Notes: a model not told the origin generated them from the sequence alone. Positions 36,439 to 45,049 are shown, counted from the stretch's first letter. The stretch is 64,000 nucleotides of DNA from Salegentibacter salinarum (GCF_900168115.1 NZ_FUZC01000006.1:62001-126000); one strand, 5' to 3'. Program-made: numbers and translations.

Positions 36439-36452
36439 TGTAATCGATTACA
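36439..36452. promoter_or_regulatory. LacI-type operator, copy 3 (GH28/CE8/CE12 arm)
   Basis: TGTAATCGATTACA is identical to copies 1 and 2. It ends only 21 bases before the GH28 ATG, closer than at the other two genes, so here it probably overlaps the start of the transcript or the -7 region. Confidence 0.75.
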
Positions 36453-36473
36453 AATATATTTATCAATCTAATT

Positions 36474-37937
36474 ATGACTGTGAACAATAAAAGTAGTTTA
36501 AAGGTTTTTCTTTTAATCCTAATAGGGATAATGGTGTTTTCCTGTAAGAACAAAACCGAGGATAAAGCTGAAACTTCTAAAGATTCGGAAATAAGTGAGT
36601 CTGAAAATGCCTGGAAAAATGCTGACGAAATTATTGAAAATATTAAGGTGCCTCAATTCAAGGATACTGTTTTTAATGTAAGAGATTTTGGAGCGGTAGC
36701 CGACGGAGAGACAAATAATACAGAAGCTTTTGCCGATGCGATTACCGCATGTTCAGAATCGGGCGGAGGAAAGGTTTTAGTTCCTGAGGGGGAGTATCTT
36801 ACGGGTCCTATTCATTTAAAAAGCAATGTAAATTTTCATATTGAAGAAAACACAGAAATTCTATTTACAAAAGATAAAAAGGCTTACTTGCCCGTAGTAC
36901 ATACTTCATATGAAGGAATGGAATTTATGAGCTATTCTCCTATGATCTATGCTTATAAACAGAAAAATATTGCGGTAACCGGAAAGGGAGTTTTTGACGG
37001 CCAGGCCGATAATGAAAATTGGTGGCCCTGGAGTGGCGCAGAGCGTTACGGGCATACAGAAGGTGAACCACATCAGCGTGATGAACATAATTTACCTCGC
37101 TTGAGTAAAATGGTAGAAGACGGCGTTGCAGTAGAAGAACGAATTTTTGGAGAAGGACACCAATTTAGGGTTCCATTTTTTGAACCTTTTGAGTGTGAAA
37201 ATGTATTGATAAAAGATGTAAAGTTCGTTAATGCGCCATTCTGGGTAATGCATCCCACAAAATCTAATAATGTTACGGTAGATGGCGTAACTGTGGAAAG
37301 TCACGGACCCAATAATGATGGGTGTAACCCAGAATACAGTCAGAACGTTCACATTAAAAATTGCCTTTTTGATACCGGAGATGATTGTATTGCTATTAAA
37401 TCTGGAAGGGATAATGACGGTAGACGTGTTGGCATAAGCAGTGAAAATATTGTAGTGGAAGATTGTGTGATGAAAGATGGCCACGGGGGTGTGGTTATGG
37501 GAAGTGAAATATCTGGAGGTGTTCGCAATGTATATGTTAGAAACTGTGAAATGAATAGCCCCAACCTGGACAGGGCAATCAGAATAAAGACCAATACTCG
37601 TCGGGGTGGAACTATTGAAAATATTTATGTAAAAAATTTAAAAGTGGGGCAGGTAAAAGAAGCAGTCTTAAAAATCAATACCCATTATGCTATTTACGAT
37701 AATCAGGAAGGAGAACATATGCCGGTAATAAGAAATATATTCCTGGAAAATGTAGATGTTGAGAACGGCGGTGAATATGGTATTTTGATTAGGGGACGGG
37801 AAGAATCTCCTGTAACGGGAATTCATTTAACCAATGTAACCATTAAAAAAACAGAAACTCCATTATCCATAGAAAATGCTGACCCTATTGTATTTAAGAA
37901 TACAAGCATTAACGGGAAGCAGATAACAAATGAGTAA
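36474..37937 (+). CDS. GH28 polygalacturonase (second copy), lipoprotein
   Basis: The 487-residue protein has a lipoprotein signal ending GIMVFSC (Cys24) and an acidic linker, so it is membrane-anchored, unlike the first GH28. The beta-helix carries VRDFGAVADGETNNTEAFAD, GGGKVLVPEGEYLTGPIHLK, GPNNDGCNPEYSQN, FDTGDDCIAIKSGRDNDG, GHGGVVMGSEISGGV and RAIRIKTNTRRGG. All the GH28 catalytic Asp, His and Lys positions are present. The NPEYS segment is common in exo-polygalacturonases and related GH28 enzymes of Bacteroidota. It is the first gene of the third arm, directly behind operator copy 3. Endo or exo mode cannot be fixed from sequence. Confidence 0.93.
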   Translation: MTVNNKSSLKVFLLILIGIMVFSCKNKTEDKAETSKDSEISESENAWKNADEIIENIKVPQFKDTVFNVRDFGAVADGETNNTEAFADAITACSESGGGKVLVPEGEYLTGPIHLKSNVNFHIEENTEILFTKDKKAYLPVVHTSYEGMEFMSYSPMIYAYKQKNIAVTGKGVFDGQADNENWWPWSGAERYGHTEGEPHQRDEHNLPRLSKMVEDGVAVEERIFGEGHQFRVPFFEPFECENVLIKDVKFVNAPFWVMHPTKSNNVTVDGVTVESHGPNNDGCNPEYSQNVHIKNCLFDTGDDCIAIKSGRDNDGRRVGISSENIVVEDCVMKDGHGGVVMGSEISGGVRNVYVRNCEMNSPNLDRAIRIKTNTRRGGTIENIYVKNLKVGQVKEAVLKINTHYAIYDNQEGEHMPVIRNIFLENVDVENGGEYGILIRGREESPVTGIHLTNVTIKKTETPLSIENADPIVFKNTSINGKQITNE

Positions 37938-37949
37938 AAGATTTTAAGT

Positions 37950-37969
37950 TTAGTTAGTTAGTTAGTTAG
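37950..37969. repeat. TTAG x5 tandem repeat
   Basis: Five perfect TTAG units directly follow the GH28 gene (12 bases after its stop) and run into TTTTTT. No other element is obvious in the 171 bases before CE8. Confidence 0.7.
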
Positions 37970-38108
37970 TTTTTTCATGCAGATATTAAGTGGTTTACAG
38001 TGTGTGACTATGGTATTGGGGTGTGCAGGTATCTGCATATTAAGTTGAGCATACCCTAATGCCATTTTTTTAAACTGGCTTACTTCAGTTTTAAACCCAT
38101 TAAATAAA

Positions 38109-39101
38109 ATGAACGTAAAAAAACTAATATTCATTCCACTCTTTTTTCTTATTTCTAATTTATCAGCTCAGAGTACTGAGGAAGTTTACTGGTCAATAAC
38201 GGTAGATAAAAGCGGAACAGGTGATTTTACCAAAATTCAGCAAGCTATTAATTCTACTCGTGATTTAGGACCTGGTTTTGTTGAAATTCATATTAAAAAT
38301 GGAATGTATAACGAGAAACTAAAAATTCCATCCTGGAAGCATAAACTTCGTTTAATTGGAGAAGATCGTGATAAAACCATTATTGCTAATAATGATTTTT
38401 CCGGAAAAAAAGACAGTATAAACGGGAAAACCCTTTCTACATTTACTTCGTACACGCTTCTGGTTTCAGGAGATGAAATTGAAATTGAAAACCTTACTGT
38501 AAAAAACAACTCTTGTGGAGAAGGTCAGGCGGTTGCTTTACACGTACAAGGCGATAAATTTATAAGCGAAAATGTAAATATTTTAGGTTGCCAGGATACT
38601 ATTTATGCCGCAACCGGAAGCAGCCGGCAGTATTATAAAAACTGCTATATTGAAGGGACAACCGACTTTATATTCGGGCAGGCTACGGCCTTGTTTGAAG
38701 AATGTACTATTAAAAGTTTGCGTAATTCTTATATTACAGCCGCAGCAACAACCCAAAATCAGGATTTCGGATTTGTATTTTTAGACTGTAAACTTATTGC
38801 AGATGATGATGTGAATGAAGTTTACCTGGGAAGACCCTGGCGTCCCTTTGCTAAAACCGTTTTTATTAATTCTGAATTTGGAGAACATATCCTGCCTGAA
38901 GGCTGGGATCCCTGGCACGGTGACGAGATGTTCCCCGACAAGCAGAAGACTACATTTTATGCTGAATATAATAATTCAGGTCCCGGTGCTGACATTTCTC
39001 ATAGGATTAAATGGTCAAAACAACTTACTAAAGCAGAGGTTAAAAAATACACCACTGAAAAAATTTTTAAAAGTGAGGACTCCTGGAATCCAGCGGAGTG
39101 A
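38109..39101 (+). CDS. Pectin methylesterase, CE8 (second copy)
   Basis: The 330-residue protein has a signal peptide ending ISNLSAQ (residue ~21). The CE8 beta-helix shows KSGTGDFTKIQQAINS, GEGQAVALHVQGDKFISENV, GCQDTIYAATGSSRQYYKNC (Asp163), IEGTTDFIFGQATALFEEC (Asp186) and VYLGRPWRPFAKTVFINSEF. It is paralogous to the CE8 at 17696 but clearly divergent, for example GCQD in place of GYQD. It removes methyl groups from homogalacturonan, feeding the adjacent GH28. It lies 34 bases before the CE12 acetylesterase, so the pair deals with both common pectin esters. Confidence 0.95.
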   Translation: MNVKKLIFIPLFFLISNLSAQSTEEVYWSITVDKSGTGDFTKIQQAINSTRDLGPGFVEIHIKNGMYNEKLKIPSWKHKLRLIGEDRDKTIIANNDFSGKKDSINGKTLSTFTSYTLLVSGDEIEIENLTVKNNSCGEGQAVALHVQGDKFISENVNILGCQDTIYAATGSSRQYYKNCYIEGTTDFIFGQATALFEECTIKSLRNSYITAAATTQNQDFGFVFLDCKLIADDDVNEVYLGRPWRPFAKTVFINSEFGEHILPEGWDPWHGDEMFPDKQKTTFYAEYNNSGPGADISHRIKWSKQLTKAEVKKYTTEKIFKSEDSWNPAE

Positions 39102-39135
39102 TTTCTCATTTTTGCAATAAAAATCAATATTAAAA

Positions 39136-39921
39136 ATGAAAACCTTCAGAAATATATTTTTGTTTATATGTCTTGCTTTCGGCTGCATAAGTTTGCAAGC
39201 ACAGGAACTTAATCTTTACCTTATTGGTGATTCCACAATGTCTGATAAAAAAGACCCGGAACATAATCCGGAACATGGTTGGGGGCAGGTGTTGCCCGAG
39301 CTTTTAACCGATAAAATTAAAGTTGAAAATCACGCTAAAAATGGCAGAAGTACAAAAAGCTTTATAGAAGAAGGCAGATGGCAAACGGTATTGGAAAAGT
39401 TACGGGCCGGGGATTATGTATTTATTCAGTTTGGACATAATGACCAGAAATATAAAGCCCCAAGCCGGTTTACCAATCCGTTTACGGGTTACCGAAGCAA
39501 TCTGGAGCGGTTTGTAAACGAGGCGAGAGAAAAAGGAGCTAATCCTGTGCTTTTCAGCTCTATAGTGAGGCGTAATTTTAATGAACACGGTACTTTGGTT
39601 GATACCCACGGAGAATACCCATTGGTTGTTCGAATGGTGGCCGATGACCTGGAAGTTCCGTTTGTAGATTTACAAAGAGCTACTGAAAAACTGGAAATGT
39701 TTTATGGTGTGAAAGATTCTAAAAGTTTGCACCTTCATTTCGAGCCCGGAGCGCAAGATTATTACGAAAATGGCAAAGAAGATGACACCCATTTATCCAG
39801 AAAAGGGGCACTTTTAGTAGCTACTTTGGCACTTCAGGAGATTGCAGCACAGGATTTGGCCCTTGCCAATTACATCAAAAAGGAAGTTAAGCAAAAGGAA
39901 GTTTTTTCAAAAAAAGAGTAG
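39136..39921 (+). CDS. Rhamnogalacturonan acetylesterase, CE12 (SGNH hydrolase)
   Basis: The 261-residue protein has a signal peptide ending CISLQAQ. SGNH blocks are all visible: block I LIGDSTMSDK with catalytic Ser33, HGWGQVLPEL, block II Gly in HAKNGRSTKSFIEEGRW, block III FIQFGHNDQK, and block V DDTHLSRKG with Asp216 and His219. The GHND and DDTHLSRKGA forms are those of CE12 (RhgT/YesT-like) enzymes, which remove acetyl groups from rhamnogalacturonan or homogalacturonan. It is followed by kdgF after 3 bases. A periplasmic or secreted location is expected. Confidence 0.93.
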   Translation: MKTFRNIFLFICLAFGCISLQAQELNLYLIGDSTMSDKKDPEHNPEHGWGQVLPELLTDKIKVENHAKNGRSTKSFIEEGRWQTVLEKLRAGDYVFIQFGHNDQKYKAPSRFTNPFTGYRSNLERFVNEAREKGANPVLFSSIVRRNFNEHGTLVDTHGEYPLVVRMVADDLEVPFVDLQRATEKLEMFYGVKDSKSLHLHFEPGAQDYYENGKEDDTHLSRKGALLVATLALQEIAAQDLALANYIKKEVKQKEVFSKKE

Positions 39922-39924
39922 AAA

Positions 39925-40272
39925 ATGACGAAAATGAGTTCAAAAAATATCTATTTCAAAGAAGCGGAAAACAGATGGAAAGCCGTGGACAAAGGTATTC
40001 AACGGCAATTAGTGAATCATAACTCTCAAATTATGCAGGTAAAAGTGAAATTTGAAGAAGGTGCCATTGGTTATGAGCATAGCCATTTTCATTCACAAAG
40101 CACTTATGTGGCGGCAGGTAAATTTGAGGTCGTTATTGACGGGAAAAAGGAAATACTGAAAGCCGGGGATGGCTTTTTAGTACAGCCTAACTTAAAACAT
40201 GGCGTAAAGTGCCTGGAAGTTGGAATGTTAATCGACGTTTTTAGTCCGCTTCGCGAAGACTTTTTAGAATAA
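39925..40272 (+). CDS. kdgF: KdgF, cupin that linearises 4,5-unsaturated galacturonate
   Basis: The 115-residue single-domain cupin is of typical KdgF length. The metal site is formed by His52, His54 and Gln58 in YEHSHFHSQSTYVAAG and His92 in QPNLKHGVKCLEVG. The ending LIDVFSPLREDFL is characteristic. KdgF speeds ring-opening of the unsaturated uronate released by GH105 to the open-chain form that KduI uses. It has no signal peptide and is cytoplasmic. It sits 3 bases after CE12, with a second possible ATG at 39934. Together with kduI and kduD in the other arm it completes the unsaturated-product branch. Confidence 0.92.
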   Translation: MTKMSSKNIYFKEAENRWKAVDKGIQRQLVNHNSQIMQVKVKFEEGAIGYEHSHFHSQSTYVAAGKFEVVIDGKKEILKAGDGFLVQPNLKHGVKCLEVGMLIDVFSPLREDFLE

Positions 40273-40336
40273 ATTTCACATAAAGACCCTAGAAGCTTCG
40301 TAACTTAAGAATTGACCAAAAAATTAATAGATCAGA

Positions 40337-41536
40337 ATGATATTTGAACAAAGTTGGCGATGGTACGGCCCAAAGGATCCGGTAAGTTTGGATATGATAA
40401 AGCAAGCAGGCGCCAACGGTGTAGTGACTGCTTTGCACCATATTCCGGTAGGTGAAGTCTGGACCGTAGCAGAAATTGAAGAAAGGATTGCCGAACTTAA
40501 AGAAAGCAATAAAAAGAATCCGTTTAAGCTGCACTGGAATGTGGTAGAAAGCCTGCCGTTGCACGATGCTATAAAACGCGGTAAACCCGAACGCGATAAG
40601 TTTATCGAAAACTATAAAATAAGCCTAAGAAATCTGGGAAAATGCGGAGTAAAAACCGTTTGCTATAATTTTATGCCGGTACTGGATTGGTTGCGAACCA
40701 ATGTTAAGTTTAAGCTGGAAGATGGCAGTACAGCCTTGCTTCATGATAAAGTTGAACTCGCAGTTTTTGATTTATTCATTCTGAAAAGAGAAAATGCCGA
40801 AAGCGATTATTCAGAAGAAATTCAGAAGGAAGCGAAACAGCGCTTTAAGGCTAAAACCAGCGAAGAACTGGAAGTTTTAAAGCAAAGTATGTTAATGGCA
40901 TTGCCCGGTGATGAAAAGGGTTTTACTATTGAAAAATTAAAAAATGAACTGGCCGCTTACGATGGAATCTCCGCAGAGCGATTGCGTGAGCATCTGGTGT
41001 ATTTCTTGAAAGAAGTGATTCCGGTAGCCGAACAAAGTGGTGTGAATATGGCCATTCATCCAGACGACCCGCCTTGGCCGGTATTTGGCTTACCGCGAAT
41101 TGTAAGTAATGCTGAAGATTTGGATTATTTGTTTGAAACCGTTCCTTCAACCGCTAACGGACTTACCTTTTGCAGCGGGAGTTTAGGAGCTTCGGCAACG
41201 AATCATTTGACCGAAATAATTTCAAAATATTACGAGCGCATTCATTTTGTGCATTTGCGTTCGGTGCAGCGCGAGAAATCAGATTATTTCTATGAAGCGA
41301 ATCATTTAGAAGGCAGTGCGGGAATGTATGATCTGGTGAGAACCTTTTTTGAACTTCAGCAGAAAAACGATCGAAAACCTTTACCAATGCGGCCGGATCA
41401 CGGTCACGAAATGATGTGCGACCAGAAAAAACAATTCTATCCCGGGTATTCCGCAATAGGAAGAATGCGCGGTTTAGCAGAATTACGTGGACTGGAAGCC
41501 GGTATCTCGACTACGCTCAATAAGACAAATAGTTAA
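40337..41536 (+). CDS. uxuA: Mannonate dehydratase UxuA
   Basis: The 399-residue cytoplasmic protein matches the E. coli UxuA size (394). Hallmarks are EQSWRWYGPKDPVSLDMIKQ at ~3-22, GANGVVTALHHIPVGEVWT, VCYNFMPVLDWLRTN, VNMAIHPDDPPWPVFGLPRI, TFCSGSLGASATNHL, IHFVHLRSV and MRPDHGHEMMCDQ. The His, Cys and Asp residues in these motifs bind the metal. It dehydrates D-mannonate to 2-keto-3-deoxygluconate. uxuB starts 18 bases downstream. Confidence 0.96.
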   Translation: MIFEQSWRWYGPKDPVSLDMIKQAGANGVVTALHHIPVGEVWTVAEIEERIAELKESNKKNPFKLHWNVVESLPLHDAIKRGKPERDKFIENYKISLRNLGKCGVKTVCYNFMPVLDWLRTNVKFKLEDGSTALLHDKVELAVFDLFILKRENAESDYSEEIQKEAKQRFKAKTSEELEVLKQSMLMALPGDEKGFTIEKLKNELAAYDGISAERLREHLVYFLKEVIPVAEQSGVNMAIHPDDPPWPVFGLPRIVSNAEDLDYLFETVPSTANGLTFCSGSLGASATNHLTEIISKYYERIHFVHLRSVQREKSDYFYEANHLEGSAGMYDLVRTFFELQQKNDRKPLPMRPDHGHEMMCDQKKQFYPGYSAIGRMRGLAELRGLEAGISTTLNKTNS

Positions 41537-41554
41537 ATCAAAATATTATAATTT

Positions 41555-42361
41555 ATGTTCAATTTAGACGGAAAAACAGCAATAATTACAGGAGGAAATG
41601 GAGTGCTTGGAGGCGCAATGGCACACGGTCTGGCTGCCCAGGGTGTGAAAGTTGGAATTTTGGGTAGATCTACCGATACGGTTGAAAAACGTGTAAAAGA
41701 GATTGAAGATGCCGGTGGAACGGCGATGAGCCTTGTTGCTGATGTTTTAGATAGAAAAAGCCTGGAAGAAGCCAAAGACAAGGTTTTGAAGGCATGGGGG
41801 ACTATTGATATTTTGATTAACGGCGCAGGTGGAAATATGAAAGGCGCCACTATTGGTCCCGATCAAAACTTTTTTGATCTCTCCCTTGATGATTTCAGTA
41901 AAGTTAATGACCTGAATTTTAAAGGAACCGTTCTTCCCACTTACGTTTTTGCAAAGCCTATGGCCGACGCAAAAAAAGGCAGTATCATCAATATTTCTTC
42001 TATGGCTGCGCAACAAGCTATAACTCGTGTTTTAGGTTATTCTGCGGCTAAGGCGGCGGTAGATAATTTTACGAAATGGCTTGCCGTAGAAATGGCGCAA
42101 AAATACGGAGGTGGAATACGCGTAAATGCTGTTGCCCCCGGATTTTTTATAGGTGAGCAAAACCGCGATCTACTTTTAAATAAGGACAAAAGTTTAACCG
42201 CAAGGGGAGAAACTATCGTTTCAAATACGCCGATGAAACGTTTTGGAGAAGCTGAAGAATTACAGGGCGTAACTAATTGGCTGGCGAGTGATGCCGCGTC
42301 TTTCGTTACCGGCATTGTGGTGCCTGTAGATGGCGGATTTAGTGCTTTTAGCGGCGTGTAG
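41555..42361 (+). CDS. uxuB: D-mannonate oxidoreductase (fructuronate reductase), SDR type
   Basis: The 268-residue short-chain dehydrogenase has TGGNGVLGGAMAHGLAAQG at the nucleotide site, NGAGGNMKGATIGPDQNFF, and catalytic Tyr162-x3-Lys166 in LGYSAAKAAVDNFTKW. The C-terminal SFVTGIVVPVDGGFSAFSG also fits. This is the small SDR form seen with uxuA in Bacillus subtilis (YjmF) and Bacteroidota, not the long E. coli UxuB. It reduces D-fructuronate to D-mannonate. Position directly between uxuA and uxaE supports the specific assignment; sequence alone only gives the SDR family. Confidence 0.9.
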   Translation: MFNLDGKTAIITGGNGVLGGAMAHGLAAQGVKVGILGRSTDTVEKRVKEIEDAGGTAMSLVADVLDRKSLEEAKDKVLKAWGTIDILINGAGGNMKGATIGPDQNFFDLSLDDFSKVNDLNFKGTVLPTYVFAKPMADAKKGSIINISSMAAQQAITRVLGYSAAKAAVDNFTKWLAVEMAQKYGGGIRVNAVAPGFFIGEQNRDLLLNKDKSLTARGETIVSNTPMKRFGEAEELQGVTNWLASDAASFVTGIVVPVDGGFSAFSGV

Positions 42362-42394
42362 GTCTCTAAAAGAAGATGTGGAAGTTATCAAAAT

Positions 42395-42418
42395 CGTCAT
42401 TCTGAATTTATTTCAGAA
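42395..42418. repeat. REP-like short palindromic element
   Basis: CGTCATTCTGAATTTATTTC followed by AGAA contains TTCTGAA (42400-42406) and TTCAGAA (42412-42418), a perfect 7-bp inverted repeat with a 5-nt loop. I recall near-identical GTCATTCTGAA...TTCAGAATC elements scattered through intergenic DNA of Flavobacteriaceae genomes. Only one copy is seen here, between uxuB and uxaE. Confidence 0.6.
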
Positions 42419-42516
42419 ACTAAAATGTTAATAAACAAGATAATTTCAGAAGTCCTCAACTTTTAAATTCTTTCTCCCTGAATAAAAATAGAGTGTTTAA
42501 TTAAAAAGATTGAATT

Positions 42517-43761
42517 ATGACAGGTTTGGGAAAATATTCATTTGGAACAGGAGATCGATTTGGTAAAGAGGGTGTTGCTCAGCTAAAGGCTTTGCTGCAA
42601 GCCCGGGAAAATGGCGTGGAAGTAACTCCCGTGTGGAATAAGTCGCATCGGGAGCACGAAACAGTGAATTCGAAACCGCATTTGGTTAGAGAAGAGGCCG
42701 ATGCTGCGGTGAAATCTCTTGATTATTCCGGAAAATATTTCGTAGATGCCGATCATATTAATCTTGATATTGTAGACGAATATCTTGCGGTGAGTAATTT
42801 CTTTACTATAGATGTTGCCGATTATATCGGGAAAGGCGCTGCAGAAAAGGAGAAAGATGAGTTTTTAAAATTCATCGCTAAATTTAAGCAGAAGGTAAGT
42901 ATCCCTGGCATTTTTGCAGAATTCAAGATTTCTGGCGCAGAATTAAACCAAATCCTCGATACGTTTTTATTCGCAGCTAAAAAGGCTTCGGAAGTTTATC
43001 GATATATAAAAGAAAATAAGCCAGAGGAATTTGTGGTTGAAGTTTCGATGGATGAAGTGGAGAATCCGCAGACTCCCGAAGAATTATTTTTCGTGCTTGC
43101 CACTTTTGCTTTTTATGAAATTCCGGTGAATACCATTGCTCCTAAATTTACCGGAAGGTTCAATAAAGGAATTGATTATGAAGGTGATTTGGAGAAATTT
43201 GCTAAAGAATTTGAGGAAGATTTACTGGTGCTGGATTTTGCCAAGAAGGAATTTGGTTTGCCTGAAGATTTAAAACTAAGCATTCACAGCGGCAGCGATA
43301 AATTTTCGATTTACCCGATAATGAATCGACTGATTAAAAAGCACGGTGCCGGTTTACACGTAAAAACGGCGGGAACTACCTGGCTGGAAGAAATCAATGT
43401 TATCGCCGAAAGCGGGGAAGACGGGTTTGAATTTGCACTTTCTATTTATAAAGAAGCACTGGACCGTTTTGACGAACTAACCTCTCCTTATCCTGATGTG
43501 TTGGATATCGATAAAAGCAAAATTCCGGAAGTCAGTGATCTTCAAACTGCCGGTCGGGAAAAAATGGCAAAAATGCTGCGGCATAATCAGAAGGAAAAAG
43601 CTTTTAATCCCCATTTTAGGCAACTAATGCATTGTGCCTATAAATTAGCTGCAGAAAAAGAAGAAATCTTCTTTAAACTTCTGAAAAAATATCGCCAACA
43701 AACTGAAGAAGCGGTTACCCAAAATTTGTATGAGAAACATTTGAAGAAAAACTTTGAATAA
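42517..43761 (+). CDS. uxaE: Tagaturonate epimerase UxaE
   Basis: The 414-residue cytoplasmic protein has no signal peptide. It begins GLGKYSFGTGDRFGKEGVAQ, followed by EVTPVWNKSHREHETVNSKP, KYFVDADHINLDIVDEYL, IAPKFTGRFNKGIDYEGDLE and LSIHSGSDKFSIYPIMNRLI. These features fit the UxaE family (PF16257), which epimerises D-tagaturonate to D-fructuronate with a divalent metal. This connects UxaC's product from galacturonate with UxuB/UxuA, giving a second path to KDG parallel to UxaB/UxaA. It is the last gene of the third arm, 155 bases after uxuB, with a REP-like element in the gap. Confidence 0.88.
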   Translation: MTGLGKYSFGTGDRFGKEGVAQLKALLQARENGVEVTPVWNKSHREHETVNSKPHLVREEADAAVKSLDYSGKYFVDADHINLDIVDEYLAVSNFFTIDVADYIGKGAAEKEKDEFLKFIAKFKQKVSIPGIFAEFKISGAELNQILDTFLFAAKKASEVYRYIKENKPEEFVVEVSMDEVENPQTPEELFFVLATFAFYEIPVNTIAPKFTGRFNKGIDYEGDLEKFAKEFEEDLLVLDFAKKEFGLPEDLKLSIHSGSDKFSIYPIMNRLIKKHGAGLHVKTAGTTWLEEINVIAESGEDGFEFALSIYKEALDRFDELTSPYPDVLDIDKSKIPEVSDLQTAGREKMAKMLRHNQKEKAFNPHFRQLMHCAYKLAAEKEEIFFKLLKKYRQQTEEAVTQNLYEKHLKKNFE

Positions 43762-43775
43762 AATTCTTTAAAATT

Positions 43776-43796
43776 TCGAGCAATTAAATTACTCGA
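43776..43796. repeat. Imperfect 21-bp palindrome between convergent uxaE and galT
   Basis: TCGAGCAATT (43776-43785) pairs with AATTACTCGA (43787-43796) at 9 of 10 positions around one base. It may be a weak hairpin ending the uxaE transcript. The remaining ~210 bases to galT show nothing recognisable. Confidence 0.4.
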
Positions 43797-44008
43797 TCAT
43801 AGAGATTCCAATACTCCGCGGCTTGTTTTCAAAACTAACAAGGGTTCACAATAATGCCTTGTAAGCTTACTCTGCAGTAGTTTACTAACTTTCTATGCAC
43901 TATTGTCCCAAATTAACTAAGCATAATATATCGAAAATTGTCGTAATAAACTTTTTGAAAAACTTTTTTCACAATATAGTCGACACTAAACCACCATTAG
44001 GAAATTTT

Positions 44009-45049
44009 TTACCGCTCCAAATAATGAACCTCAGACAGTTCTTTTAAATTATCGGCTGCCTGCTCTGCGGTAATGTCCCGTTGGGGGCCGGCAAACATTT
44101 CGTAGCCTACCATAAATTTCTTAACCGTAGCCGACCTTAAAAGTGGCGGATAAAAACTCATATGAAAATGCCACTCCGAATACTCCTCCCCATTAGTCGG
44201 AGCTTGATGAATCCCGGAAGAATACGGAAATGAAGTTTCAAAAAGGTTATCGTATTTTATGGTAAGCTTTTTAATAATTTCAGCAAATGCTTTTTCTTCT
44301 TCAGCATTTAATTGCCCAATATGTTGATAGTGCTTTTTAGGAACGATCATCGCTTCGTAAGGCCAAACTGCCCAATACGGGATCAGGGCTACAAAATGTT
44401 CGTTTTTTGCTAAAATACGCTCATCCAGTTCCAGTTCCTGTTTTAAATAATCGCTTAGTAAACTGCTCTTATTTTTGTTCCAGTACTCTTTAAAATGCTT
44501 TGATTTCTTTAAAATTTCTGTAGGAACAGATCTCTGCGACCAAATTTGTCCGTGAGGATGAGGATTACTACAACCCATCATCGAACCTTTATTTTCAAAG
44601 ATTTGAACGTAGTTTATATTTTCTTTACTGCCCAGTTCTTCAAATTCCTTTTTCCAAAGGCCCACCACTTTTGTAATATCTTCTACATCCATTAAAGGAA
44701 GAGTGAGGGAGTGATCTGGAGAAAAACAAACCACTTTGCAGATTCCGCTTTCGCTTTCGGCCTTTAATAATCCGTTATCAAAATCTTCAGTGGGCCCGTT
44801 GGGAAGAAGGGCAGGGAAGTCATTCTCAAAGGCATGAACACCATTGTAGTCCGGATTTGTTTCTCCACCCATTCTTGAATTTCCGGGACATAAATAGCAG
44901 GAAGGATCGTAAGTTTCTCGTTTTTCCTGGTTGTTTTTTTCGGTTTTTCCCTGCCACGGGCGCTTGGTTCGGTGCGGGGATACCAAAATCCATTCACCGG
45001 TTAAAATATTATATCTTCTATGTGGTTGCTTATTCAGTTCTGTGTTCAT
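44009..45049 (-). CDS. galT: Galactose-1-phosphate uridylyltransferase GalT
   Basis: The protein has 346 residues when started at ATG 45049 (NTELNKQPHRRYNILTGEWI). The frame runs to a TTG at 45100, but that would overlap galK. The HIT-type active site is NPHPHGQIWSQ with His164-Pro165-His166, the same numbering as E. coli, where His166 is uridylylated. Also seen are WILVSPHRTKRPWQGKTE, CYLCPGNSRMGGE (zinc-site Cys pair) and a C-terminal EWHFHMSFYPPLLRSATVKK. It swaps UDP between glucose and galactose in the Leloir pathway. It follows galK on the minus strand by 10 bases. Galactose from pectic side chains is a likely source. Confidence 0.95.
   Translation of the reverse strand: MNTELNKQPHRRYNILTGEWILVSPHRTKRPWQGKTEKNNQEKRETYDPSCYLCPGNSRMGGETNPDYNGVHAFENDFPALLPNGPTEDFDNGLLKAESESGICKVVCFSPDHSLTLPLMDVEDITKVVGLWKKEFEELGSKENINYVQIFENKGSMMGCSNPHPHGQIWSQRSVPTEILKKSKHFKEYWNKNKSSLLSDYLKQELELDERILAKNEHFVALIPYWAVWPYEAMIVPKKHYQHIGQLNAEEEKAFAEIIKKLTIKYDNLFETSFPYSSGIHQAPTNGEEYSEWHFHMSFYPPLLRSATVKKFMVGYEMFAGPQRDITAEQAADNLKELSEVHYLER

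Larger units (their letters stand above)
36131..36473. other. 343-bp divergent control region between lacI and GH28
   Basis: The region holds a degenerate operator at 36297-36310, a compound hairpin at 36347-36401 and the perfect operator at 36439-36452. A TATATTTA sequence (36455-36462) resembles the Bacteroidota -7 element TAnnTTTG except for its last base. No coding sequence is apparent. Confidence 0.7.
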
